Below, piece after piece: positions 22,773 through 34,326 of a DNA stretch of 64,000 nt (position 1 is its first letter; each line of letters begins with the position of its first letter). The notes under the pieces were generated by a model. The model ran no database searches. It had not been told where the DNA came from and was given only the letters and a program-made list of their open reading frames with translations. The DNA is from Aphis gossypii. Taxonomy: Eukaryota; Arthropoda; Insecta; Hemiptera; Aphididae. The stretch spans positions 7,400,695 through 7,464,694 of the forward strand of contig NC_065533.1 in assembly GCF_020184175.1 (NCBI RefSeq). Direction: 5' to 3'. A program made the translations under genes and the position numbers.

Positions 22773-23230
22773 GAACATATATTTATCTAACTCTTCTAAA
22801 GAGTTCAAATATAACAGAAAAATATAATCAATCAATAAAATAGAATGGAAAAGAAAATTCACAAATGCGCAGTAAATTCCTTACATTTTAAATTACGGGT
22901 CATAGATATTTTTGAACGATTTGAATCCGGTTTGAGATCGGTAATAGTATGTTATTGTATCGATAAAGACTCACGTCATTGTCATGAAGGCGGTGAGAGT
23001 TAACGGCGATATTGGCCATGCTGTTGGTGTTGTTAGTACCCCACCGACCACCCCTGTTGTGCCTATGGTGGGGAAGATTGTGGTGTCGTGTAGTAAGTGT
23101 CGTATAGTAATGTGTGGGACAGTGAACGATGTGTTAGTTAGTTAGCGGCGGTTGAACTCTCTTGACTCGTATCTGTTGCGCTTCTGTTGACGGCGGCTGA
23201 TCACCATAGTTGTCTGTCTCCGAGTATCGA

Positions 23231-24619
23231 ATTTCTTCGAACCGGTACGTTTCAATCCAATTATCCAATTATATTACAGTTGGTCATAACACAGTGTCAT
23301 ACAGTGAGTATAAGAGCTTATCTTACAATCAAATAACAAAGTTTTGGGGTCATCTCCAAAACCCATTTATCCCTATGTGGCTTAATATACAATTAGAAAA
23401 TATCCTCATGGATTTAGGTTACACTATCGTAGTATCGAATGAATATAATACATTCGACTCGAATTATAGAAATATGCTTAGAAATCTACAGCCGAACAAA
23501 TTGAGAATTAACTTGCTGATGGCCCATAAGGAAGCTTTTAAAATGAATTAAAATACCCATCTAGTACAAAATATATTTTTAAATAAACTGAATTATACTA
23601 GTGATGATATGCCTCCTGATTGGAATACATATGAATTTTATATACCTGTTGTCAAAACGTTCAACGACATAAAAATTATGAATGCAATTAAATGGTTATG
23701 GATAAATGACCGTCATAACTATGACTCTTAGATGAAGTTGGTAATGGCGATTTTCGTAACTCCTCGTCGTAAGTGAGTGGATTCAATTAAAAATAGTTTT
23801 GTCGAAAGATATGTTTCAACAAGGGTATCGATAAATGCATAATGCATTTATACATATACTATAGGTATGGGTATTGTCATATGTTCTTATGTTAATGAAT
23901 TATTAAGGAAAATAGCGATAAGAGTGTAAAGCACTGTATGAGGTTCTCATTCATACCTATATCTATGCAAAAGCGTTAGACATTAGACATTACTGTGAAA
24001 TTTTCAACGCTTATAATATTTTAAAATATCATATAGTGCCGCCATAGATATAGAAGCTTTAGATCAAACTTCTGTAGGTATTGGTGCTAAATAACATTAA
24101 AAATCGTCAACATTTTTGTAAAACGTATGTTAAAGGTATAGTCATATATAGTGTAATGGTTAATTTTGTGGCCTTTAATTTTGGCTAAGTATTTTTGAGA
24201 GGTGGGAGAACTTTGCATAACGATTACATGCCAGGAATATGATATTGTATATTTTAATATTACAGTATCAGCATACATATTATTATTATAATATTATAAA
24301 TCCATCACATAACAATTTTTATTTTTATTCATTGATTCATTAGTATATAAAATATGTTTACTATACAAAAAATAATAATCATATAAATACCCCCACCACC
24401 ATTGCCAATGCACGTATCACCATCACCAATGACAGAACCGCCATCATCAATTAAATTACCCAATGTTTCTCAACTTTTGTACAATATTTTCCCAGCACCG
24501 AAACTCAACGAGTGCTCAGCTGGGTGTTACGTGACGTTTAAGCCTACCTTACACAATAATATATTTAAAAACGATTCCGAGGACTTTATTCCCGAAAGCA
24601 GCTATATAAATAAAATATT
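23231..24619 (+). pseudogene. Degenerate partial copy of the ACTMAP-like gene
   Basis: In one frame, 23231-23774 carries in-frame stops (for example after AFKMN and after NYDS) yet follows the order of the ACTMAP-like extension: MNAIKWL against IDAIEWL, MKLVMAIFVTPRR against WILLIVIIATMNPHP, then RVSINA and GMGIVICSYVNELLRK against RLSIKQA and PRGIVHGWGGTMPNIANAL, and AAIDIEALDQTS against CAIDAGTDGSSS (the last near 24040). At 24387-24619 a Pro-rich start followed by PAPKLNECSAGCYVTFKP resembles PEGPRLDLCLAHKFVSFEP of exon 3 and ends at a donor (TATT|GTAAGT), as exon 3 does. No Cys or His protease core was found between. Similarity is by eye and low; a profile comparison is needed. Confidence 0.5.
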
Positions 24620-25750
24620 GTAAGTTACTCTTATATTTAATTATTATTATTATTATTATTATTGATTATGGTCTCTTTAAATTTGGAGAGACCAATGTAA
24701 GCTATAACCAAAATATAGCATAAAATAATATTATGCACAAAATTATAGAGTTGAATCTACACTTCTAACACATCTTTTAAAAACTGAAATATATTATAAT
24801 AAATTATAAACTATACCTAATTACTATTACCATTGACAACCTACATACTAGGTACCATTATTATTAATTTTATATCTTAATTATTTATATATTATATCGT
24901 AGCAAAGGAGTGGTTTATAGTAATATTATAGTTATAACAAGTAATGACTTTAGATTAGAAATACACATAGTCTCATGGGTTCCATTTTTATTGTTAACAC
25001 GATTATAGGTATATCTTTAGTCATGTTGTGAAATATGATTATCAAATCATAAAACAATAATTATAGCCTACGAGCTCTGATAGTCATTAGGTATATATTT
25101 TATGGGCTTTTGGTACATAACGCAGTTATTAAATAAGTTATAATAATATTTTTGAAATAGTTAATTGGTGTAGATGATAAATGATAAATGGTGGTTGTAA
25201 ACGGTGTTACAACATTTCTCCTCAAATTGTTATTTTCACAAAAAACGTTATTTTATTAATTATGTTTTATTAATTTGCTTCATTATAAATTCCTTTGTTT
25301 AACTATTCCATTTGCGTAAGGTCTGCATATAATTTATTATGTGTTTGTTAAAATAATGAACGATAAATTTCAGTCACAATAATTATTGCACACAAAATAG
25401 TTTTCCCATAAAAAAATGTCAATTTTATTTGGATTTGTCCATCATGAGTTACTTAAAACATCGTGTTACTGTCAAAGATAACTTCAAAAACACTGAAGTT
25501 TATAATAATTATAATTTTGACATAGGTTTTTTTTATATTATTTAGCGACGAAATAAAATTAAATTAAAAAAAATAAACTAAAATTAAAATTAGGTATTAA
25601 ACCTATAAAATACTCATTTTTTTTTTTTACTTTGAACAAGATTTGAATCAAAAATAATTTTTATTTAATTAAAAAAAAAAAATTATTTTATTGCACAACT
25701 TTAAATCGTTTGCGCGTACTTAAAATTACAAAAAATAATTTTTCATTTAG

Positions 25751-26379
25751 TTTGCTGTCGCCTATAGTAATCTCAAATTTTTTGTCACGTACATATCCGT
25801 TTAAAAATTATGTTTTAACATTTATAATATCTAATAGGAATTCGGAAAACCCTGTTGGCGCGTTATTAAGTTATTTTATAACTGGTAAGTAGAAATGTTA
25901 AAACACAATTCTGAAAACATCGCATTGTAGTGTTGACTCAAAATCATAAGACCTGCTTTAAAAATGTAAAAATAAAAATGACTTATTCTGATTCGAAAAT
26001 AAACGATAAACAAATAAAACAAACATCGAGTAGCTCGATTTCTAATACATATATACATATACTTGAAAAAATTACCACTCGGAGTGCATATCGAAATCCT
26101 ATCTACCTACAAATTATTATTAGGTACAACTGTTCAAGTTATAATGTTATTACAACAGTAACAGGCGCGCGTACAGCCTTTGCGTTTGACTTGTTTCAAA
26201 TGAAAGCAAAAAGAGGTTACCTATATACATTTTATAATATTATCATGTCTGCGCGATGTTTACGTTACCTAATTCGTCCCATACTGCACAATATTCGGAT
26301 CTGCCCTAATAAATTAATTTATAATATAAATATATATATATATAGTATACTATTATGCCTACAAATGTTAGTGAACTAA
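25751..26379 (+). pseudogene. Possible 3' exons continuing the ACTMAP-like relic
   Basis: A segment 25751-25884 has a good acceptor (TTTTCATTTAG) and donor (ACTG|GTAAGT) and reads LLSPIVISNFLSRTYPF onward to ALLSYFIT. A following segment 25931-26379 reads LTQNHKTCFKN with a Ser-rich part and ends in a stop. The phases (2, then 1) fit the donor at 24619. The intervening intron would be only 46 bp, short for an insect, and the protein is not recognisable. May be coincidence. Confidence 0.25.
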
Positions 26380-26440
26380 TGTAACAAATATTATTAAATA
26401 ATAATTATTTATTATTATTATTATTTTTTTCATTCACAAA

Positions 26441-26507
26441 GACCGATGACCAGCGTAATACATTGCTGAGCAGCTTTGTGATTGAAGGCCTGTTGCCCGA
26501 AAATTTC
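26441..26507 (+). CDS. Candidate short exon at the edge of a GC-rich island
   Basis: Flanked by CACAAAG before and a donor-like TTTCG|GTAAGC after, one frame reads TDDQRNTLLSSFVIEGLLP followed by ENF. The abrupt change from AT-rich flank to balanced codon composition suggests coding sequence, perhaps the first exon of the membrane-protein gene downstream. Function unknown. Confidence 0.3.
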
Positions 26508-26858
26508 GGTAAGCGGTCCGACGCATATCACATATTATGCTAATCAAGACATCGACCACGGTTACCGGATAGGCTGTCCAGTGGCCGGAAGCGGCGTCGT
26601 CCACGGCCCGGTGGATCAAGCGGAGCGAGCGCGCCTTCGCGTTTGTCGCGAAACCCGCGAACAGCGCGCTCGTCATATCGCCGCCGTCTCGACCATCGCC
26701 GCCTCGCCGGGTGGCGCGTGCGCCCGAAAAACAGCCACCTTACGGCCCACAAATTTTGCAGCATCCGATCCAACGGGCCTACGACTATACGATTAACATT
26801 GCCTCCGTAACGCGATTCTCATCTCAACGTCGATCGCGTTGCGCTCGCCCCGTACAAA

Positions 26859-26891
<33 letters not shown>
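26859..26891 (+). repeat. (AC)n(AT)n microsatellite inside the open frame upstream of the membrane protein
   Basis: A run of AC units followed by AT units; if translated it would give THTHIYIYIYI. More likely it lies in a 5'UTR or small intron just before the ATG at 26930. Confidence 0.8.
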
Positions 26892-26892
<1 letters not shown>

Positions 26893-26929
26893 CAATCACG
26901 CCGTCTTCGCGTTCTATACACCAAACAGA

Positions 26930-27364
26930 ATGCCGCCTCTCCAGCAGCCCGCGATGCAGAACGATTATTTGTACCAAACGCCATACTGGAAGACTTCCGA
27001 AGCGTATACCGAGGCCGCCCAGAAATATTTTGGCCGGTATTTCTTGATCTTCGATTTTATCCTGACCGTCGTAGTGTACGTTATATTGCTCGCGATAGGG
27101 TACGTGGTCGTCGTACCGGTGCTCATCGCCTTCTATACCGTGACACGCCACATGGTCGTCGATCTAGTGTTCCTGATCGGCTCCATCTATTCGCACCTGT
27201 GCGATGGACTGTGCTTTCTGATGTTCCACTGCCACGTGACGTTCATCAGCGTGTTCGTCGCGGTCGCGATGACATGGTTCGTCTTGGCCGTGTTCATTTC
27301 TTTCAGCGAACACGACCGCCTACTACTTCTGCTCACACTACACGACGACGAATTTATCGTTTAG
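26930..27364 (+). CDS. Hypothetical multi-pass membrane protein
   Basis: From ATG 26930 to TAG 27362 the frame encodes 144 residues: MPPLQQPAMQNDYLYQTPYW, then about three hydrophobic helices (IFDFILTVVVYVILLAIGY with VVVVPVLIAFY; VVDLVFLIGSI; VTFISVFVAVAMTWFVLAVF) and a short tail ending DDEFIV. The same frame is open upstream back to about 26574, reading through QPPYGPQILQHPIQRAYDY and a microsatellite, so the real N-terminus may be longer or spliced; an AG (CAAACAG) sits just before the ATG. A competing long frame in another phase (26839-27540) is Arg-rich and looks like the shadow. I do not recognise the family. Confidence 0.5.
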   Translation: MPPLQQPAMQNDYLYQTPYWKTSEAYTEAAQKYFGRYFLIFDFILTVVVYVILLAIGYVVVVPVLIAFYTVTRHMVVDLVFLIGSIYSHLCDGLCFLMFHCHVTFISVFVAVAMTWFVLAVFISFSEHDRLLLLLTLHDDEFIV

Positions 27365-28736
27365 AAAAACGTTGCGTTATCGTTCCACAAAAACAAAATA
27401 ACAATAAACGTAAACGTATAAGTAGGCGGGCAAAGCGAATCCCCGATCGGACTGTCTTGCAACTCGCGCCGGACGTTCGCCGTCTGGTCGCAATTTGTTC
27501 GCACGGTTTTCGACCGGGGACAGCAGCTCACCCGCAGTAGTTTGTAGTTTTTTATAGTTTAATATTATTATTCGATAGTGTTAGTTGACGTTTTAATCGT
27601 TATTTCGGGATGTATGGATACGTTGTTTTAACGTCGCGCAGGTACGACCTGCATCCACCCCCCCCCCCCCCCCCCGAAAAACTTTTCCTCTCAATGACGA
27701 TTTTCGTTAAACCCTTTTTCAAAAACAAACACGATTCTTTTTAATAACCATATAGTATTATATAGCTATATAGCTGCTGAGATTACAGAAATTTATATTT
27801 TGTAAATTTATTCCGATCACCCCACTCTCCCTTACACTTTAAATTACAAAAAACGATTATTAACGTCACACTTAGTTATTTACGATGCCCGCGCTAAAGG
27901 GGCGATTTAATTTTAATAGCTGATTTACATAATATTACATCGAACATTTACGGCTTATTTTCATAACATTATTTTATCCGTATTTACGATCTATTAATCG
28001 ACCATAATTTATACACGCACGATTACATTATATTTATAGTTTATACCTATATCAAAATTATACCCAATTCTTGTTCTACACCCGTTGATCACATATTTTA
28101 AGTCGTTAACTTTATATTATATACAATAATATATACATTAAAAGCAGTTTGAATTTTTATATTATATATATAAATTATAAATCGTTAAAGTTCTATGTTA
28201 ATAAACATGTGTTCATTATATACTTGATGTACAAATATCACTCAACGCGACGATTTATTTAGTCGTTCGGGTCACGTTTAGTCAGTACAAATAATATTTC
28301 ACTGTAAATTAATAATTAAAGATTAATACTGTAAACAATATTTTTTTTTTTATCTGAAAAATTTGTTCAAGACTAAAAATATGTCATCATATTATGTTAT
28401 CCGCGTACGAAATTCATTTAACAATAATTTATAATTTGTATTAATGTGTTCTTTTTTTTTTTTTCTGAAAAATTTGTTCAAGACTAAATGTCAATTTTTC
28501 TTATCCCATTATAAACTAAATATTATTTATTATGTATTTTAATTAAGTTTTGCATTTTTTAATCAATATAAATATTCTATTTGAAAAAAAATCCTTTTTT
28601 ATAATTTACGTCTATGCGTACTTATGTGTCGTAGGTACTTACCTTTATAATATCAGCTGATGTGTTTACATTTTTACATAGGTATGAATAATATAATATA
28701 TAATATATTATATTTTGCATTGTGTGATCTCGTGGT
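27365..28736. other. 3' flank of the membrane-protein gene and AT-rich intergenic stretch
   Basis: GC-rich sequence continues to about 27540, followed by an 18-base C run (27658-27675). Two 24-bp identical words (CTGAAAAATTTGTTCAAGAC plus TAAA) preceded by T runs occur at 28354 and 28465. No further gene seen before 28737. Confidence 0.5.
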
Positions 28737-28796
28737 ATGATAGTTGAACATGACGGTTGTGAAGAAGCTGCCGATAATATTCATACTCGACTAACG
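28737..28796 (+). CDS. Candidate isolated first coding exon
   Basis: ATG at 28737 opens 20 codons (MIVEHDGCEEAADNIHTRLT) that end in phase 0 at a consensus donor (ACG|GTAAGTG). An in-frame TGA lies just upstream, so it would be the start of a protein. Codon composition is clearly richer than the AT flank. No partner exon identified; function unknown. Confidence 0.3.
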
Positions 28797-30594
28797 GTAA
28801 GTGTTCTAGAGGCAAAATTCAAGGGCATATCTAAGGATCGAATTTCGTTCCGTATACATAAATATATTAATAAGTAAGCTATAAAGACACAACCTAAAAT
28901 CCTCTTACTCAATTTACAATACAAATCTTAAACTAAAAATAAGTGATAAATTATAACAAGTTTAAAAAAAGAAATTATTGCAGCAAGACGTAAAATAATT
29001 AATAAATTGTAAAAAAAAATTAAATATTTTTATTTTTATGACTTATGAAAAATGATAATCTTTTAATTGGCTCATCAAAATGTCACGACATAAAACTTTT
29101 CAACAGGTAAACATCAACAATTTTGGCGTAATCATCTGTCCATCCTGCTAATGTTTCCCCACTATAGGTACCATAAATACTGAATAGTTTCCAATTTTTA
29201 TGATTATATCACTTATATCGATCGTATTGAGATAATTTTATATAGGTCCTTGACAAGACATGATGACCGTCAATAATTGAGGTGTGGTTGTCATAATTAA
29301 AATTATAAAACATAAAATGTACGAGTATACGTAATAATAATTGAGTATTGGATAAACTGCAGTTTACTCTCGATTATTTATAGCCAAATTATTTATTGTC
29401 TTCCGCGGAATATTTTTGCATATAAATAATTTATAAGTTTTCAATATACATATTATTGTGTATTTTTTACTTTTTATTATAAAATTTAAAATATTTTCGT
29501 AATATTATATGAATGTTTGAATAAAAATAAAACATGCTTTAATTTAATTTTCTTTAAATACTATTTAAAATTACATCATTTAATTTTTTAATAATACAGA
29601 GGTATTACATGTAACTATAACATTTTTATTTGAATTTTAACTTTTCTGATTATTATTTGCGGAATTCGCTTATCCGCTGATAACCGAAAGTACACTATAT
29701 AATATTGAATAACATAATATGATGTATATATCTATACCGTCTATATCTATAATATTTTCATAAAAACATGATGTGTAGAAACATATAATGATAAATGATA
29801 AATGTATAATCCACACATGGATTGGAATATTTTAAAAAAAAACTACAATGCTTACTATACTTGTTTTGTATTTTGTTGTAAAATGGTTAATTAAATTGAC
29901 ACATAGACATATCTAATAAATAAATATTAATTTTGTAACCAAAGTACATTCAAGTATTATAACATTATATACTATATAGGTAGGTACATATTAATTATTT
30001 AATTATTTAACCGGATAGATAAAAATGTGTACTTTATAAATACCAATAATAACCGTTAGTGAAGCTTTTTCTATCTTAGAATCGTACAACTATTAGTAAA
30101 TTAAATTTACATTCAACAAAATCCATTTCATTTTGTTTGTTTTAATATTAAAGTGAGTCACAGTATGTTGTATGTATAATATGTATAATATGTTATGAAA
30201 TAATATTGTGTATTAAATTTAAATTTAAATATAAAAATATTATCTGTATTTTGCCACTGGTAGTTTTTTGAAATTTTAATTTTAAAGAATTATAAGAATG
30301 TGAAATATTATATTACATTAAAAAAAAATTATCATTAAGCGTAGTTTAAAAAATTTACAAAAAAATTTTAAATTTTAATCTTAACACGTTTTTAAAAAAT
30401 AAAACTATTATACTATAAATAGGTACATTTAAAATGTTTCATTTATTAAATAATACTCATTCTTAAAGCAACACAAAACCAAAATTAGTTCATAAAAAGT
30501 TGCAAAAAAATCTCGAGAAAAATTGTAAAATTTTGATTCTAAAATACCTAATTTAGTTTTATTCAGAAAAACATAATACACACACACACACACA

Positions 30595-30637
<43 letters not shown>

Positions 30638-31643
30638 ACATAATAATAATAATGAGACATAATAAAGAACCCAATATTTATTTTACGTTTGTAAAAATAA
30701 TTTAAAGTATATATATTAACATATTGACGGACAGTGAGGATTATCAAAAATTATACAAAGCATTCCTAAATAAATCAATGTTTTAGTACTGCTACTCAGT
30801 ACTGTCCCATAACATCAAATTGACATATTCTTGTAATAGGTATATGTTGATAGCTTATAGTGTATGTGTGTGTCAAAAAGTTAAATAAAATTAACAAGTA
30901 GTGATGATTCAAAGAAAGAAGTCTTTTTACTCTAAAATTCGAATCGGTCACCTCATTTTACATGTCAGACGCTAACCACGGTTTCAAAAAGCAAGTCGTA
31001 ATAAGGATTGGAGAGGTATAATAATACTTAATTATAATATAATAAGTATAGTTGATTTAAAGACACATAATCGTTCCCGATAGGTATTATAGAGTCTTTT
31101 CTATTATTACACCCCTAACCACACACTTGTATGCGTGTATAATATTCGATGGTATATGATATGTTATATATGCCTGTATATTTTTAGTAATTTCATTTTG
31201 AACAATATATCATTTTTAAAAATATGGGCTTGGAGAGAGTGGCTGCAAGGGCCTCCGTGGAGCTGCTCTCGTCTATTCATGTAAAATAGCTTAAAAATAA
31301 AATGCTTGTAAATCAAAATATAATATATACATAGAAAAAATCATCGAAGTAAACGATAATATTTCAATAAAGTTTTATATACTTATTCTTTACAAAGCGA
31401 ATGCGTTGCACAGAAATAACAATTAAGAAAACAATCAATATCTACATAATTACATGACGTCAAAATGTCAGATCCGGTTCGAAGTACATCGTGACCAGTC
31501 GAGCTATATGACAATAATGATTACTATTATTTTATCGCCGTCAGTTAGTCATAGGTTAAACATACGATAACATTATTCTCGGATCACGTTGACGACAATT
31601 AATTCCAAAGTCGATTCCTAAATCCTACTGCTACTGCTAACAG
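28797..31643. other. AT-rich stretch with a long CA microsatellite
   Basis: The main feature is a CA run with one interruption at 30577-30634. The rest is AT-rich with small A and T runs; no gene supported. Confidence 0.5.
30577..30634. repeat. (CA)n microsatellite
   Basis: About 58 bases of CA units with a single CC interruption at 30600-30602. Both minus-strand open frames across it are Cys-Val translations of the repeat. Confidence 0.95.
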
Positions 31644-31730
31644 TTTTCATCGATCGTCATTACCGGATCACACTGCTACGATAACTCAACAAAAAACTGC
31701 TGTGGACAAATTATAGAAGGCTCACTTCAG
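31644..31730 (+). CDS. Candidate isolated exon, Cys-containing
   Basis: Between an acceptor (CTGCTAACAG) and a donor (CTTCAG|GTTAGT) one frame reads SSIVITGSHCYDNSTKNCC and GQIIEGSLQ without stops. Base composition at 31480-31730 is markedly less AT-rich than its surroundings, and a TCAGTT initiator-like word lies at 31541. It may equally be a 5'UTR exon. Product unknown. Confidence 0.25.
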
Positions 31731-34168
31731 GTTAGTGATAATATAATAACATATTTACAATTTTACAATATTATATTTAATTCCATTTGCATTTTGACAT
31801 AATTGTTGTGTGTGTGTGGGTTATCGCATTTTTTTTACTCAATTCCACGGTTGGAGAAGACACAAAGTTTGTGTGATTTTAAGGGGTAATATATTTATCT
31901 ATCATTTTCTGGAAGTAATACAGTTCTATAATTTTTTTCATTAGTTTGTAAAATGCGAATACACATTTTTATTTTATTTATTTATTTTTTTTTACTAAAT
32001 TATGTGTAAATGATAGGATCCGAGTAAGTATATTAGTAAGTATATAAGTATAGTGAAAATCGTAATAGGTACGTCTAATTTACAATCCGTTCATAAAATA
32101 TTTTGTATTTGAATATTGTAGAACTGAATTCTGTCCGAGAATGAAACGTTTATTCCTATTTGCCGTATTGGTTGCTTCAGAAGCGTATTTTCAAAATTTT
32201 CTGGGGGGGTCCACAGTTTGTACATAATTAAATAATTTATATAAACTATGATAATTATATACCTATATTACTTTTATAGTTTTATCACACATTATATTTA
32301 GCCGTAACTTGGAAATCGTCTTCAGAATACACACAATACCAATTTCTTGTTTATTAATGAACTATACTGCAGGATAATATGTATTGGTTTTTTTCCTCTG
32401 GGAGGGTCCAGTATCCCTGGACCACCCGCACCCCCGTAAATACGCTACTGAGTTGCTTCTGGGTAGTCTGAATAGGTGTAACAATAGTACCGCAGGTAAG
32501 CGACGAATATAGTAGGTATTTACACTTATAAATCAATCCACAGCCAACCATTTAATACATTTTACTATTGTTATTTTTATTGCAATTATAGCCTGTATTA
32601 GGGATTTAAAAAAATGTAAAAGAAAATATCACTTGTTATCGCTAACAAAAACACGGTGTATAAGCAGTTGAGACGCATTCTTAAATAATACGAGATAGTT
32701 AATGTAAGAACATTTTAATCGGTTTATAATTAAAAGTATTGAGACTAGGTATAACTATTTTTAGCAGACATATGAAACACTATACGATCTATATTCTTCA
32801 GTATTAAATACCTAATACAATAATTAATATTAGTAGTTGTTCAGGTATAGCAGTGGATTGCAACGATGTTTATGAAATATTTTGAAAGTCATATAGGATC
32901 CCCTTCATTTCAAATAAAAATTTATAGGCGTAACATGAAAACCATTTTCCACTCAATGTTACATATTATGTATATTAATGAATAATTAAGTTTATATTAT
33001 GTCGTAAACGAAGGCGCGTATAATATTGTGACAGATAGTTTGCGATGAATATATCATAAAATTATTTGAAATTTTGTATACTATATAGTATAAACCCAAT
33101 TAACAGGAGCAATTCGATTATGTAATCCAATCTATACAAATAACTTAAAATCGTGGCAAATTTAAATAGCTAAATATAATTTAACGTAAGCAATCAAATC
33201 GTCGGTTAATAACCTCGTAATTTATTATGGTTAAGAAAAATACATACACTCATATATTATATCATACAACATAAGACATAATATTATAAACCAGTGCGTT
33301 AAAAGGACAAATTGAAAAATAAAGTAACTTTGTTTCGTCCACAATAATTGTAAACCTATATAATATGATTCACAAGTCCACTTGTTATCGTACAATAATT
33401 AACAAACCGCGATATCAAATATAATATAATATTATTATTATTTTACCAGAAAGCATCGTGTCTTAATAAGATAATCACTTTGGACTACTTTAGTTGTAAT
33501 CTGAATAACGAGTAACGCATAATTAATAATAATATGGTAACAATATCGTTTATTTATTTTAACGATATAAGCCGTCCGCCCGTCGACAATCCGAGTAAAT
33601 AATGTACCGCGCTCACGCCGCCGCCGTGTCGAGCAACTCAATTCAAATAAATAATTTATTATTCCTGTTAATAATATTACGCTGGTAGGTGAGTAATCAT
33701 AATATCTTGTTGGTACGAGTGTATGATTTCTGATTTCCATATTATTTATTCGGTCTCGTTTTAGAAGTATTTCTACGCGTTTTTTTTTTTTTTCAGAAAA
33801 TAATTTCGGTCACATATTTCGCTTTGCCGGTTTTGATTAACATTATTCGAGGAACAAACAAAACAGTATATGTAAATAAAATTTGTTTGCGGACTTTGAT
33901 AAGATATTCCGTAGGTACTGACGAACGACTGTTTGAACGCTGCCGAATTACGTTACGTGCTCGGTTTTTGTGGGGCCAAATCAAAACACGTCAGACTCGT
34001 ATAAAATGGTTTACCACACGACCAAACGACTGCCACACGACTTTCCTCAAATAAATTCCACGAAATTACCTATGAATATTTCGATAACCGTGTATAGGTC
34101 CACACGATTTCGCGTTATTTTTAGCGTAACATTTTCATATTCGAAAAACATATTATAAAATACTATGA
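31731..34168. other. AT-rich stretch with transposon debris
   Basis: Around 32195-32480 there are G/C-run phrases (TTCTGGGGGGGTCCAC; CCACCCGCACCCCCGTAAAT followed by ACGCTACTGAG) typical of decayed element ends. A GC-rich patch at 33570-33640 and a T-run acceptor-like site near 33795 give no coherent coding frame. No gene supported. Confidence 0.4.
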
Positions 34169-34326
34169 GTCTACTTGAGAACGGCCAGTCCACATTTTTG
34201 ATATTATCTGCCAAAATCTTAAAATTATTATATTACAAACGAGTAATTAAAAAATTGTCATATTTCAATTATTTAAAAAGTTATATTTTAATATAAAAAA
34301 TGTGGACTGGCCGTTCTCAAGTAGAC
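34169..34326. mobile_element. 158-bp MITE with perfect 31-bp terminal inverted repeats
   Basis: The left terminus (34169-34199) begins GTCTACTTGAGAACGGCCAG and the right terminus (34296-34326) is its exact reverse complement over 31 bases. The 96-bp centre is AT-rich and non-coding. No convincing target-site duplication was identified in the flanks. The perfect match of the arms suggests a recent, non-autonomous DNA transposon or a structured palindrome under conversion. Confidence 0.85.

Noticed and set aside
26434..26773. Minus-strand frames of 77-80 codons in the GC island
   Set aside because: The opposite plus frame has more protein-like composition; the minus frames are Arg-rich and lack splice support.
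26839..27540. 233-codon plus-strand frame over the GC island
   Set aside because: Arg-rich and starting in the microsatellite; it looks like the shifted shadow of the hydrophobic frame. Not fully excluded.
30429..30747. Two Cys/Val-rich minus-strand frames
   Set aside because: They are generated by the CA repeat at 30577-30634.
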